From assembly GCA_036925085.1 (NCBI GenBank), contig JAUPFP010000025.1, forward strand, positions 496,001-560,000: 64,000 nt of DNA. Direction: 5' to 3'. The DNA comes from Brachycybe producta. Lineage: Eukaryota; Arthropoda; Diplopoda; Playtdesmida; Andrognathidae. The notes beneath the pieces were generated by a model. It made no database searches and had not been told where the DNA came from. It was given only the letters and a program-made list of their open reading frames with translations. Within the stretch, counting starts at the first letter, position 1, and each line of letters opens with the position of its first letter. Shown piece by piece: positions 1 to 11,262 of this stretch. The position numbers were made by a program, and so were the translations under genes.

Positions 1-1814
1 AAGTCACTTCTGGAATACTGGAAAACATTTCGTATCGATGACGGTTTTTTATCGTCTTCAAGTTTAATCGGGAATCTTAGTGCTACTGGGTTGGGTCCTC
101 CAAAAGGAAGCTTATTGAGACAACGAGCAAGTTTTCCTTTCCCAAATATGGCGCCCTTTTTCTTGAAGCAGTATGTCAAGGGACACGCAAACGATGTTTT
201 CGAAGCGTACTCTCAACTTTTGACCGAAATGGTCTTGCGACTTCCATATCAAATGAAAAAGATTGCAGATTCTTCTCTCGGTTCCGTACCTTCGCCAAAC
301 TTTGACCAAGTTTGGTTCTTTTATCTTTGCGAATACATGATGATGCAACAAACTCCGTTCGTTCGCAAACAAGTGCGCAAATTATTACTGTTTATTTGCG
401 GATCGAAAGATCGTTACCGTCAGCTACGAGATCTTTACGTACTGGAATCTAATCTGAAAGAGGTCAAGGCGCTTTGCAGTCAGGGCGGTTATATATTCGG
501 AAATGACGAACCCACTAAAAGCAAATCTGTTAATTCAGTTTCGTTACCTTACGACTCATTGATCACACTTATCGAACACCTGAAGGCATGTGAAGAAATT
601 GCGACTTCTCGTACGCTAAACTGGCAACACTTTTGCGAGAAAGATGAATCGGTGTTACCGTTTCTTATTCACGTCAGCTATTTGCTCGACGAAGGCGTTT
701 CTTCTATAATTTTGCGTTTGTTGCAATGTGCATTGTGTCCAGTCTCGGCATCGTCTTCGGTAACACAAGTTCAGCAACCGTTAACGACTAAATCAAATTC
801 GGATTCCTCTGACGGTCAAGTGTCGAGCAAGCAACGAGGCAAAAACTCCGACACTGCAAGTACTAGTGAAGGAAGTGTTGCTTCTTCTACTCTTTTGCAA
901 CATTCCGACGAGAACGATAAGCAATGTGCAGGTGTCGTCTATCAAGTGAATCGATACGTCGATTGGTCGGTTCTTTGCTGTTTCGTTAAGGCGTTTCTTC
1001 TCGAGTCAAACCAGAGTGCAATTCGTTGGCAAGCACATTCTTTGATCCATAGCTTATTTGTTCATTCGACACATTCGCATCAAGAGGCTCTTCTAGATCT
1101 TATGTGGCGGCTTTGGCCAAAGTTACCGTCTTACGTTTGCAAAGCGGCTCAGTTTGTAGACCTGTTGGGCTACTTTGTAATTCGTGTGCCACCGTCCGAG
1201 CACAAAGCGCAAGAATACGTCGACCGCGCCTGCACTCTTCTTCGTGATCAGAACCGTATTCTAGCGTATCATTCGAATGCGGCTCTTTACACTGCGATTC
1301 AAGGTCTAGTCGAGTTCGATGGCTATTATTTGGAATCTGAGCCATGTCTCGTTTGTAACGATCCCGAAGTACCTTTCACAAACACGAAGCTTAGTTCACT
1401 CAAGATGGACTCTTGCTTTACGACAACCACTCAGATTGTAAAGCTGATTGGAAGCCACGTTATATCGAAGATTGTCTTGCGTATTGGCGATCTCAAGCGT
1501 TCGAAAATGGTCCGTAATATAGTGATTCACTATAACAATCGTTCCGTTCAAGCCGTAGTCGAGTTAAAGAACAAACCGGCAATGTGGCATAAAGCCAAAA
1601 GGTGCACTCTTGCTGCCGGCCAGACGGAGCTCAAAGTAGAATTTCCACTTCCGATTGTCGCATGCAATCTAATGATCGAATACACGGATTTCTTCGAGAA
1701 CGTGCAGGCGTCTTCCGAGACACTTCAGTGTCCTCGTTGTAGCGCTTCTGTACCGGCGAATCCTGGAGTTTGCTCCAATTGTGGCGAGAACGTGTTTCAA
1801 TGTCACAAGTGCCG
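1..1814 (+). CDS. UBR4: UBR4 exon a (5' truncated by window edge)
   Basis: Frame 1 is open from base 1, so the exon begins outside the window. It encodes about 604 residues of helical-repeat scaffold. A Ser-rich linker lies near residues 243-275. At the 3' end are Cys pairs (CPRC, CSNC, CHKC) that begin a conserved zinc-rich segment. The donor is GTCAGT at 1815, splitting an Arg codon after two bases. Reading on past the donor gives only a tail of repeat sequence before a stop. Confidence 0.93.
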
Positions 1815-4800
1815 GTCAGTTAAATTAACGTTTCTCTGCGCACTTTCTGCGTTTCAGAAGAGCAACACTAAGAATGGTAGCTGAATCACTTAATTGTATT
1901 TTCATGTTGAAATCTTTTAAAATAAACTTTTTATAGACACAAATTAAAAAACCTTGTCTTGCTTAATGTTGGTTCATTTTCAAACTGACACAAAAAGTTT
2001 ATTTTGAAAGATATCAACGTGAAAATACAATTAAATGATTGTTACCCTTCTAGTTTCCAAAATACTTTCAAGTTTCTTTTAATTTTGCTTCTGAAAGACA
2101 GAATAACTGGATTTCGGGTGATGTTTACACTTTAAAATCACCGTAACCCGATGTATTTGTTTACAGAGCCATCAACTATGACGAAAAAGATCCGTTCTTG
2201 TGTAACACTTGTGGATTCTGCAAGTACGCCAAATTCGATTACACATTGACAGCGAAATCGTGTTGTGCCGTTGATCCAATCGAGAACGAGGAGGATCGAA
2301 AGAAGGCAATCACTTTCATCAACACGCTTCTCGAGAAAGCCGACAGAGTTTATCGGCAATTAGTTGCTAGTAAACCAGCTCTAGAGGTGAAGAATCAAAT
2401 TGTAAATCGAATTTTTTTGGAAATTTATTGATCTTCATTTCTAACGATTTTAGGTGTTGCTTTCTAAAATCAATGAACACAATTTTGAGGGTACGGCCGA
2501 TGATTCTCCGGTTGTTAATGGTAATGCGGTGGGAAGTGGAGGTGGAGGGGGAGGAGGAGCACCGGCAAGTGTGGGTGGAGGTGCCTCTTCTTCGTCTTCG
2601 GGAACTGCAAGCGTCAATAAGGCCATACAACAACTCGCTCAACGTTACTGTTGCGACTGTAAGTCGTCTTTCGAAGAGCTTGGAAAGATCGTGCAGAAGG
2701 TTTTGGCTACGAGAAAGGAACTTGTTGAATACGATCGTCACCAACGAGAATCTGGACCACGAACGGCCGGTCCGTCTACGCCAGTCAGCCGAGAGTCTCT
2801 GCTTAGGTCTCTTTCGGGACCGAGCGTTGAAGAACCTCAAGCGCTATCCTCTGGAAGGTGTTACGGTTGCGCAAGCGCGGCGACTGAACATTGCATAACA
2901 CTTTTGAGAGCTCTTGCGACGAACACGCACACAAGACTCGTTCTTTGTGGTCAGGGGCTGATCAGAGAACTGATAGACTATAACTTACGACAGTGTTCTG
3001 TCCAGGAAAGTTTTAATCAACGAAAACAATTTCATTCGCCTTCATTTGTTAATTTTATTTTAACTTTTTTTTAAAAAAAAACAGGTTTGCGGCGAGGTAC
3101 GTCAGTTGTTGTGTCTCTTGACGCGAGACAATCCGAAGGGAACAGAAGAACTGAATTCGATCATCATGGAGAAGATCAGTTTGGCGCTTCGTAATCACCT
3201 TAACACATCCGATTTTGCTTCTTCGGTTCATCACGAAATGGCCGTTCTTACTGCAACCGTTCAACGTAACGATAGCTGTTGGGAGCAACGTCTTCGTTGC
3301 GTCATTAATCTCTTTCTATTGGGAGTCAATTCGAGAAGTCCAGTCGTAATGGAGAATATTACTCTTCCTTGTCTCTGTATTCTTCAATGGTTGATAGGAT
3401 CAACTCCTCCGACGAGCAAGAAACATAAGGATAAATCGCTAGATTCATTGGCCACTGTACACATCGAGGGTAACGATGTCCGAATCGATCTTCACAAGTG
3501 GTTAGCCGGTGACGCCAGACACTCGTTTCAACAATGGAGAAACAGAGTGCCGACTAGTACAAGTGCCGTTTCGTCCGAAAAGAAACCAAAGAAGGCAGAG
3601 TCGAGAGCTCACTTTTTGGCCGAGAAGTACAGCTCGAAGTGGCGCCACAAAGCTCGAAAGGACGTGATTCCGGTCAAACTTGTCAATTCTGCATGGCTTC
3701 GTCGCGTCCTTTTTGATCCTTCGTCTCACGCGACGAGACACGAGGCTTGCAAGGTAGTCGAGTCGCTTTGTTCGAATCCAGTCCGCAAGAAAGAGGTAAC
3801 CTTTTCCCACCAAAATAGGTTTCATCTTTGTTGTTTCGTAACATAATTTGGTGGTTATGGATTTATTAGATCCTAGATTTACTGACAACTTTCTTGGATG
3901 ATCTTGGCAAAGCCGGAGAAAGTGCCACCGAGTTCCTGACTCTTTATCAGAACTTGATCAAGCCTCCTCAATGGAAATCATATCTTGCAATTCGTGGAGT
4001 TCTTCCTCATATCGGAAACCTCATCACAATGGAGATCTCTCACTTGACTTATCTCGAAGAGACGACACTTAAGTCTGATCTGTCTGAGGGTGGGTTCTCT
4101 TGAAAAACGTGTAAACGCCCCCCTCGAACTCTAGTTATTCTTTAGTTCAGGAGCAAAATTAAGAAGCAACTTTGAGAAGAAATTGAAAGTGTTTTAGAAA
4201 CTAGAAGGGTAGCTTGTTTTTTTTACCATTCTAGTTTTTTTTTTTTTAACAAAGTCTGTATTTCTTGTGAAAGTTGGCTTCATGAGTAAAATGATGAGAA
4301 ACTTGAAAGTGTTTTAAAAACTAGAAGGGTAGCTCAATCACTTAAGTGTGTTTTTATGTTGATATCTTTTAAAATAAACTTTTTATGTTGACATCTTTTA
4401 AAATAAACTTTTTATGTCTGTTCTTAAATGACCCAACTTTTAAAAAGATATTTTTTTTTTCATTTTTGTCTACAGAAAGTTTATTTTGAAAAATATCAAC
4501 ATTTTATTTCTTGAACTCATCTAGTTTCTAAGCACTTTAAATTTCTTCTGAATGTTGCTTTTTAAAAGACTTGGAAAATCTTCTAAATGTCAAACAGCAT
4601 GTTCTCCCAATTTTTCTAGTTTTTAACAACTATGGTTACTTCATGAGTAAAATGATGAGAAACTTGAAAGTGTTTTAGAAACTAGAAGGGTAGCTCAATC
4701 ACTCCAAATATTTTTTTGCTAAAATATTGTGAAGAATTACCCAACAATTGGGAAAATGATTATTAAAATATAAAATAAGTCATTAAAATATAATTAAAAA

Positions 4801-7800
4801 AAATTAAAATTAATTAACTATTCATAAATGGTGTTTATCATAATAAGGTGTGACACCAAACAACAGTCATTGGCAACAAAAAGAAACCCCGAAGCCTACC
4901 TATCTACTCATATGCTGATGTTGTCACCTAACATTACTTTTAATTCTCTATTGAAATACATGTATTCCCTGTTCATATCAAAGTCTACTATGACTTTGAT
5001 ATTAGCATTATTATTCCACCTGACACCTGAGACTTTTTATTTGAAATATTATTTTTGGCAGTCGTTGGATTAGTCTTGGTAATAATTCAACATAAAATTC
5101 TTGAGGGTAATGGTTTTTTAAGAATAATTTAATGATGATATATTTTAAAATAGGCTTTTTGTGTCATTTTTGAAAGGACTCAAATATTTATCTATAAAAC
5201 GTTTATTTTGAAATATATCAACATAAAAGTAATTCAGGTAATCCGTTTCTAATTTCTAGAATTTCTTCGTAGTGTTGCTCTTCTGAAATGCACAATAATA
5301 AGAATTTGTAAATCAGCTTTTAATTGTTATTGTGTTGTTTCTTTCTGTTTAATAGGATACGCTTTACGGATTTTGACCGAACTTCTTGCTTCGTTTACGG
5401 AACAGGACAACATCAGACGTCACTATAAGAGTCGTCTCGTAGGCACTGTTCTAAACGGTTACTTGAGTCTTCGTAAACTGGTTATCCAACGAACGAAAAT
5501 GGTTGACGAGACTCAAGAGAAGCTGCTCGAACTTCTCGAGGAGATGACCACCGGAAACGAAGCCGAAATACAGGCTTTTATGTCCGTATGTGTCGAAACA
5601 GTCAAGAAATATCCTTTGGATGATTTCCGTACGCCGGTCTTCATCTTCGAACGACTCTGTTCGATAATTTATCCGGAAGAGAACGACATGGGAGAGTTTT
5701 TTATGTTTCTCGAGAAGGATCCTCAACAGGAGGATTTCTTGCAGGGTCGTATGTTGGGTAATCCCTACTGTTCTAACGATCCTGTGATGGGACCTTTGAT
5801 GCGGGATGTTAAAAACAAGATCTGTCAGGATTGTGAGCTAGTGGCTCTTCTAGAAGACGACAACGGAATGGAACTTCTAGTCTGCAACAAGATCATTAGT
5901 CTCGATCTGCCTGTCAAAGAGGTTTTTATTTCGCGTTCAGTTATACAACGAAGAAAAAACTTTCTCGTAACTATTTTTTTTTTATTTGAAAATGTATTTT
6001 AGGTTTTCAAGAAGGTTTGGCAAGTTGAAAATCCCGAAGGTGAATCGATGCGTATCGTTTATCGCATGCGTGGACTTATGGGTGATGCGACTGAAGAATT
6101 TATCGAGTCGCTGGACGCTCGAGGAAGCGAAGAAGTGGACACGGAAGAAGTTTACAAGATGGCGAGTTGGATGGCAAGCTGCGGAGGTCTTCAGGTTATG
6201 TTAGATAGGTAAGTAAAAAAGGGTCTCGAAACCTTGATTTTCAGGTTCAGTTTTAGTCTTTCCTCGGGCGCAAAATTTCCTAATTATGACTCCTTTTCTA
6301 ATTGTTACGATGGTTGTGTTTTCTAAAGGCTGTTCTCGTTGAATGATTTGTCTCGAGGGCGCCCTCTGTTGTTGGTCCTCCTCAAACTTTTCGGTTACTG
6401 TACCAAAGTGAAGGCCAATCGTCAGGCTCTTTTTAAGCCGGAGATGAGTTGCATTAACACGATGCTTCACGTCTTACGTTTGGCACTCTCCAACGATGGC
6501 GAATCGCTCAATACGCCACCCGGCAATCCTTCGATCACGGAACAGTTACTTCAGATCATGGAGACGATTCTGGTGGAGGCTAGTTCTTCGAGTCCATCTG
6601 AGTATCCGGCGTTTGCCGAGACGAGTGGAGAAGCATCCGATATCGCGTTCCTTCTCGATAAACTCAGTTCTTTAGTCGTTCGTAATTCGGCTCCGATTCT
6701 GCAACGTCTTATGAGAGTCTTGTCGTTTTTGGCGACTGGAAATCCGGAAAAGTTGAATTTGCTCGTTGAGTTCTTTCAACCGTGTACCGATTTTGTTCGT
6801 TTCGACCTTGATCATCAGGCGAGCGACGACCTGAAAGTAATTTTGACTCCTTTTCTTTACTGTGCATTCCGTTTAGTCATCGACATATTCAGTTGTGTGA
6901 CGTCACGTTTATATTTATTTTTTGTAGATGGAGTGTCTTTGTCTTTTGGCTGGAAGTATCGAACGTAACGATCTTGGAAATCAACTGAAGGATCGAATGG
7001 TCGATGCAGGAATCGTTCGAAATGCATTGCAGTACATTCAAACGAATGCGCCACCGATTCGTTCCGCACTTTTTCTCGATTCTGACGAACTCAAGGAGTT
7101 CATTTCTAAGCCTTCACTTAAATATATTCTTAGACTTCTTACGGGACTTTCGTATGGTCACGAACGAACGCAGGTAATTACTTTTATAAACGGAAAATGT
7201 CTCTACAACTCTTGGAGTTATTCGGCTTCCTTATTTGCATATTGAATAATACGTTTTAAAATGAATCGATTCATTGAAATTATAAACAGAGCCTGGTGAG
7301 CGCCCATTGCATTCCGATCATCCATCGCTTGGAACAAGTTTCGAGTGACGAACACGTGGGATCTTTGGCCGAGAATCTGATGGAAGCTCTAAGAGAGAAC
7401 TCGGAAGTTGCTCAGAAGATCGAAGAAGTACGAAAGTTGACACGAGCCGAGAAGAAGAGACTTGCGATGGCCATGAGAGAGAAACAGTTGGCCGGACTCG
7501 GAATGAGTACTAACGAAAGAGGACAGGTTTGAAAAACGGCCCGGTTACGAGGAGAGAAAGAGAGAGAGAGGTTCATATTCATAACACGGATTTCGTGGTT
7601 TCGTTCTTCTTCAGGTGACAGCCAAGAGTTCGATTCTACAGCAAATGGAGGAATTGGCCGAAGAGAACGGTCTCGTCTGCGTGATCTGTCGAGAGGGTTA
7701 CCGATTTCAACCTACCAAAGTCCTCGGCATTTATACATACACGAAACGATGCAACGCCGAAGATTTCGAGAACAAACAGAGAAAGACTCAGGGTTATTCG

Positions 7801-10588
7801 ACGGTGACTCATTTCAACGTCGTTCACGTCGACTGTCACATGTCGGCCGTGAGATTAGCAAGAGGAAGAGACGAATGGGAGAGTGCCGCACTTCAGAATG
7901 CGAACACTCGTTGCAATGGACTCCTTCCGTTATGGGGTCCTCAGGTTACGGAATCGGCATTTGCAAGTTGTCTCGCTCGACATAACACTTACTTGCAGGA
8001 ATGCACCGGTCATAGAGACATCGGTTATCCGTCGACGATTCACGATCTAAAACTTCTGTTACTTCGTTTTGCAAACGAGAAATCGTTTAGCGAAGACAGT
8101 GGTGGGGGAGGGCCACAAAGTAACCTTCATCTTATTCCGTACATTTTGCACATGGCTGTTTACGTCATAAACACGTAATTTAATGCGCTTTCTCAGGGAT
8201 TAAGGTGGGCGTTCAGAGACGAGCGATTTTTAGTGGTCGAAAACGTGGTTGGCGTGTAGCTCCAAACAACCGATCACTCGAGTCGATTGCCTGCCAGGTT
8301 GGGAAGTGGTCGTAGTGTAGATTAATGAACTACAATTATTAATTCATTCAACTATACTATTGCCACTTTCTAACAGCGGGCAGTCGACTCGAGTGGTCGC
8401 TTTCGGTCACATGCCACCACTTTTTGCAGTTCATTTTAAACGCTAAAAAGTCGCTCATTTGTGAACGTCATCAAAATTAAGAAGCTGTTAAGAATATGCA
8501 AACGAATCAATAATCAGTGGCAAAGAAGAAATTGAAAGGGTTTTAGAAACTAGAAAAGCAAATAGATCGCTTTAAGTTGGCTTTAGAAACTAGAAAAGCA
8601 AGTGGATCGCTTTAAAAGTTGGTTTTAAAAAGTTTAAAAGCAAATGGATCGCTATAAGTTGGATTTAGAAACTAGAAAAGCAAGTGGGTCGCTTTAAAAG
8701 TTGGTTTTAGAAACTAGAAACTAGAACTCTGGTTATTCTGTAGGTGTATTTGTGAGAAAAATTGAGAAACTTGAAAAGTGTTCTAGAGACTAGAAGGATA
8801 ACTGATTGACTTTACATGTTTGATATCTTTCAAAATAAACTTTTATAAACAAAAATTAAAAAAAATAATCATCTGCTTAAAGTTGAGTCATTTTCAAACT
8901 TAAACATAAAAGGCTTATTTTGAAAGATATAAACATAAAAATATTCTTCACTGATTGAGCAACCCTTATAGTTTCTAAAACACATTCAAGTTTCTTTGTA
9001 ATTTTGTACCCGAAAGACAAGAATAATCAAGAGTTTGAGGCGACGTTTACACTTTAAAACCACCTTAAGTGATTCATTTACTCTTCTTCTTAATGTTGCA
9101 TTCTGAAAATGCAAAATTACCAGTTCCATTCCATTATTCGGTTTCATTTGCATATTTTGCATTGGCTTCCTATAAAAAACGTTTTAAAATGAAACAACTG
9201 TTAAATAATTCTGATAGGTTTTTATAACAATGTGTTTTAAAACGTAGAACGAGATCGGTTGCGAAAGAAGATGAAGCACTGAATGTGGCGTATCAGTTGC
9301 CGTCTTCAGCCTGGTTCGAGAACAGTTACGAAGTGGAAGGTCCTCTGTACAAGACGACAATGTCTCTGATCGTCCATTCTCCATCCAAGTGGAAACAGAC
9401 AAGAATTGGTTTTCTGAAACAGTTGATCGCATTGGCACATTGTCGTCATCTTTATCCGAAGGGATCGAACAGAATGTCCGATAAGGAGGTCAAAGAATAT
9501 GGCGTCTATAAGCCGACATTGATATTCTACGCGCTCGTCAATGGAATCTACTCTTATGTCTTTAAAGTGATCAACGATTTGTTTTATATTTTATCTAATT
9601 TTATGAACAGCTGATTTTCAAACTATTGATTATTCTGTCTTTCAGCTGAAAGAGCAAAATTAAGAGAAACTAGAAAGTGTTTTAGAAACTAGAAGCGTAG
9701 CTAAATCACTTAAGGGTAATTTCATGTTTGATATCTTTCAAAATAAACTTTTTATGTCAGATTTGTTGTCTATACAAAGTTTATTTTGAAAAATATTAAC
9801 ATGAAAATACCTGTAAGAGATTGAGTAACCCTTCTAGTTTCTAAAACACGCTCAAGTTGCTCTTTATTTTGCACCTGAAAAACATAATAGCTAGAGTTGT
9901 TAAAAACTAGAATAATTTTGTGAATGTGCCATATTGCGTTTAGACGATTTTCAATTTTCTGACATGGTTAAACATTCCAGTCAGCAAACATTCATAAGAA
10001 ATTGAAAGTGTTTTAGAAACTAGAAAAGTCATTTAATTCATGCTTTTTATTGACATAATTTTTTTTTAAAAAAGTTGGATCATTTTAAAACTTGCATAAA
10101 AAGCTTATTTTGAAAGATTTCAAAATGAAATTGAGCTACCCTTCTAGTCTCTAAAACACATTCCAGTTTCTCTGTAATTTGCACCTGAAAGACAGAATAA
10201 TCAGAGTTTGAGAGGGGCGTTTACAGCTTAAAACCAAGTTAAATATGAAGTTTAATCGTTGGGGTTTTTTTTTTTGGAAATTCGCAGAAGGTTAGCTGTG
10301 GATCGGAAACCGATTGGCCGACAACTTTGGCCGATTACATTCGTAACAACGATCAGCCACTTCTGGAAGGTGGAGATAAGCTGTTAGCTCACTATCAAGA
10401 CGAACTCCTTCCTTGTCAGTCATTCGCCGAGTTTTGTGATGTGACCGGTAAACGTCAAGTTCCATTTCCTCCGCGATATCCTTCGATAAAAACGTTTTAA
10501 ATATGTTTTTTTTTTGTTAGATCTTCTGAGTGACATTGCTAACCCAGACGACTTTTTCTCAGACGCTCTAAGAAGCATTCATAGTTAA
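1..10588 (+). CDS. UBR4: UBR4 (poe/pushover) E3 ubiquitin ligase, 3' part, 14 exons
   Basis: Spliced gene-level entry; it is cut by the left edge of the window. Exons: 1-1814, 2167-2386, 2454-2999, 3085-3795, 3870-4089, 5356-5921, 6003-6208, 6329-6836, 6928-7173, 7290-7526, 7615-8174, 9248-9566, 10288-10447, 10521-10588. All junctions keep phase, giving about 2126 residues, roughly the last two fifths of a protein that is about 5200 residues in vertebrates. Recognised collinear UBR4 blocks include [78 protein letters not shown] and [10 protein letters not shown]. The family recognises N-degron substrates through a UBR box (upstream of this window) and transfers ubiquitin through a C-terminal zinc-binding module present here in exon 11. 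Small introns of about 70-120 bp alternate with introns enlarged by foldback repeats. The gene is convergent with Notch, 6.5 kb away. Confidence 0.95.
1843..2150. repeat. FB-A foldback element in UBR4 intron 1
   Basis: The left arm has AGAATGGTAGCTGAATCACT and TTTTAAAATAAACTTTTTAT; the right arm repeats them inverted as AAAGTTTATTTTGAAAGATA and ACCCTTCTAGTTTC. It starts about 30 bp after the donor of the preceding exon. Confidence 0.8.
2167..2386 (+). CDS. UBR4: UBR4 exon b
   Basis: It follows a TTACAG acceptor and completes the split Arg codon. The peptide [18 protein letters not shown] followed by KYAKFDY is nearly identical to the UBR4 family and finishes the Cys-rich zinc segment. The donor GTGAAG lies in phase 0 after Ala-Leu-Glu. 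Confidence 0.95.
2454..2999 (+). CDS. UBR4: UBR4 exon c
   Basis: The acceptor is TTTTAG at 2453. The peptide starts [13 protein letters not shown], passes through a Gly/Ser low-complexity loop, then a Cys-rich block (CCDC, CYGC) and ends near [14 protein letters not shown]. The 3' boundary is the least certain in the gene. The only in-phase GT is the weak GTCCAG at 3000; homology requires the exon to end just after DYNLR. Confidence 0.85.
3085..3795 (+). CDS. UBR4: UBR4 exon d
   Basis: It begins after AAACAG with [16 protein letters not shown], a conserved UBR4 armadillo-like stretch, and continues through [17 protein letters not shown] and the Lys-rich [14 protein letters not shown]. It ends RKKE at a GTAACC donor in phase 0. 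Confidence 0.92.
3870..4089 (+). CDS. UBR4: UBR4 exon e
   Basis: It begins [13 protein letters not shown] after TTATTAG and carries [18 protein letters not shown], a conserved UBR4 block. It ends with one base of a Gly codon before GTGGGT, so the intron is phase 1. The following intron of 1.27 kb is filled with foldback repeats. Confidence 0.92.
4108..4580. repeat. FB-A foldback with doubled left arm
   Basis: GTGTTTTAGAAACTAGAAGG occurs twice (near 4190 and 4308) before a single right arm with AAGTTTATTTTGAAAAATAT. Confidence 0.8.
4630..5310. repeat. FB-A foldback split by unrelated DNA
   Basis: The left arm is at 4630-4706 and the inner and right arm at about 5085-5310. Between them is about 380 bp of unrelated AT-rich sequence. 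Confidence 0.65.
5356..5921 (+). CDS. UBR4: UBR4 exon f
   Basis: It follows TTTAATAG and encodes one of the best conserved UBR4 parts: [19 protein letters not shown], then [19 protein letters not shown], then [12 protein letters not shown], then [15 protein letters not shown]. It ends DLPVKE in phase 0 at GTTTTT, an AT-rich donor supported mainly by homology across the junction. Confidence 0.94.
6003..6208 (+). CDS. UBR4: UBR4 exon g
   Basis: It begins [20 protein letters not shown] after TTTTAG and carries [17 protein letters not shown] plus an acidic stretch. It ends inside an Arg codon at a consensus GTAAGT donor. Confidence 0.94.
6329..6836 (+). CDS. UBR4: UBR4 exon h
   Basis: It begins [19 protein letters not shown] and aligns with the UBR4 segment that follows the acidic loop. 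About 169 codons, mainly hydrophobic helical-repeat sequence. It ends ASDDLK in phase 0 at GTAATT. Confidence 0.92.
6928..7173 (+). CDS. UBR4: UBR4 exon i
   Basis: It begins [20 protein letters not shown] after TTTGTAG and ends YGHERTQ in phase 0 before GTAATT. The conserved [10 protein letters not shown] matches the human LRLLRGLA region. Confidence 0.92.
7290..7526 (+). CDS. UBR4: UBR4 exon j
   Basis: It begins [20 protein letters not shown] after AAACAG, followed by the highly charged, probably coiled [17 protein letters not shown]. It ends NERGQ in phase 0. The 88-bp intron that follows contains a short GA microsatellite. Confidence 0.93.
7615..8174 (+). CDS. UBR4: UBR4 exon k, catalytic zinc module
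   Basis: This exon encodes the C-terminal E3 module, described in recent work as a hemi-RING with an adjoining UBR4-specific zinc fold. Visible ligand candidates are VCVICREGY, the [10 protein letters not shown] cluster and [15 protein letters not shown]. Downstream [10 protein letters not shown] and the Gly-rich loop before HLIPYILHM are family hallmarks. It ends with two bases of a Thr codon at GTAATT. A role in E2 recruitment is inferred from the family, not shown by this sequence. Confidence 0.95.
8545..8708 (+). repeat. 40/42-bp alternating minisatellite
   Basis: Four units start at 8545, 8585, 8627 and 8667, with the next start at 8709. The periods are 40, 42, 40, 42, so the true unit is an 82-bp dimer. 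The core is AGAAACTAGAAAAGCAARTG, part of the FB-A arm, followed by GATCGCT. Confidence 0.85.
8710..9075. repeat. FB-A foldback
   Basis: Both arms are present (GAGACTAGAAGGATAACTGA on the left, AACCCTTATAGTTTC on the right), and the tail ends in the typical GACGTTTACACTTTAAAACC. Confidence 0.8.
9248..9566 (+). CDS. UBR4: UBR4 exon l
   Basis: It completes the Thr codon to give [14 protein letters not shown], matching the human NTTRATS context across a 1.07 kb intron. The peptide includes [15 protein letters not shown] and [17 protein letters not shown]. It ends SYVFK in phase 0 at GTGATC. Confidence 0.92.
9605..9935. repeat. FB-A foldback, near full length
   Basis: It starts at CAGCTGATTTTCAAACTATT, runs through both arms and ends near TAATAGCTAGAGTTG. 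A good model copy of the family. Confidence 0.85.
9985..10250. repeat. FB-A foldback, inner part reduced
   Basis: The left arm GTGTTTTAGAAACTAGAAAA and right arm GAGCTACCCTTCTAGTCTCT are present; the left inner segment is shortened. Confidence 0.75.
10288..10447 (+). CDS. UBR4: UBR4 exon m
   Basis: It follows TTCGCAG and encodes [19 protein letters not shown] then [21 protein letters not shown]. This matches the WSCSLAEYIRHNDMPIYE region of vertebrate UBR4. The donor is GTAAAC, phase 1. It is too short to appear as an isolated ORF and was found by homology. Confidence 0.9.
10521..10588 (+). CDS. UBR4: UBR4 terminal exon n with stop
   Basis: It follows TTGTTAG. The peptide [19 protein letters not shown] ends IHS and a TAA at 10586-10588, matching the LLSEITDPESFL C-terminus of UBR4. 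It is a 68-bp exon found by homology and phase. Confidence 0.9.
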
Positions 10589-10735
10589 GGGAAATCTCTG
10601 AATTTCTACATTTGGTTTGTTTTTTCAGCAAATTACTATTTAGTTTTGGTATTTTTTGTTTCATGCTTTAATTGTATACTTCAAATATGGTTTTGTTCGT
10701 TAAAATAAATTTTCAGCTGCAAATTTGTTGAGAGC
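10589..10735 (+). other. UBR4: UBR4 3' UTR with polyadenylation signal
   Basis: AATAAA lies at 10704-10709, about 115 bases after the stop, followed within 30 bases by a GT-rich stretch. This is a plausible cleavage site near 10725-10735; the exact end is inferred. Confidence 0.6.
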
Positions 10736-10924
10736 AAGGTTTTATTATTATAAATTATTACAATAGCGACAAATTTTGTGTATTTGTATTCATCACAACT
10801 ACATCTTTGCGGCGAGTCATAGTTTTATTTAAATTTTATGAGGGACTTGGCACACAGGCGACTTTTGAAAGACTTTTCGGCGACAAAATGTCGCCAAAAC
10901 CGAACACTTTCAAAACATTGTGGT

Positions 10925-11035
10925 GTTTTTAACTAATTGAGTTACCCTTCTAGTTTCTGAAACCCTTTTTAGTTTCTCAAAACAAGATTAAACAATAGTT
11001 TGAGAGGCGTTTACACTTTAAAACTTTCTTAAATT
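10925..11035. repeat. FB-A right-arm fragment
   Basis: Only the right arm: GAGTTACCCTTCTAGTTTCT and the GAGGCGTTTACACTTTAAAA tail. Confidence 0.7.
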
Positions 11036-11262
11036 GGTATATTTCCATTGAACCCTATTGTAACTGTTGCACTAAGTACAGTTTGCGCCTTCTATTGGTC
11101 ACACTCAGTTTTGGCATGAAATCCTCCATAGAAAGAACTCTTAGTTGAGTTACCTCTATATTTATCTTGAATGTGCTCCATAGTTGAGTCACCTCTGGTT
11201 TACGATAATTTGGCGCTAAAATCTATAAGCGCCGCCTCCATTTTCAAACGTCACTTCCGCCC

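Larger units (their letters stand above)
4090..5355 (+). other. UBR4 intron filled with FB-A repeats
   Basis: A 1.27 kb intron with no coding potential. It holds one nearly complete FB-A foldback (about 4108-4580), with its left arm duplicated in tandem, and a second copy whose arms (4630-4706 and 5085-5310) are separated by about 380 bp of unrelated AT-rich DNA. Confidence 0.8.
8175..9247 (+). other. UBR4 intron with minisatellite and FB-A copy
   Basis: A 1.07 kb intron. The first 300 bp include an imperfect inverted repeat around 8265-8400 (AGTCGATTGCC paired with GGCAGTCGACT). Then come the 40/42-bp array at 8545-8708 and an FB-A foldback at about 8710-9075. No coding sequence seen. Confidence 0.7.
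9567..10287 (+). other. UBR4 intron with two FB-A copies
   Basis: This 721-bp intron consists almost wholly of two FB-A foldbacks (9605-9935 and 9985-10250). The flanking splice sites are intact. Confidence 0.75.

Noticed and set aside
1815-1884. UBR4 ending at 1884 as a short protein
   Set aside because: The last residues come from the intron and FB-A sequence. The next exon continues the conserved UBR4 block in phase.
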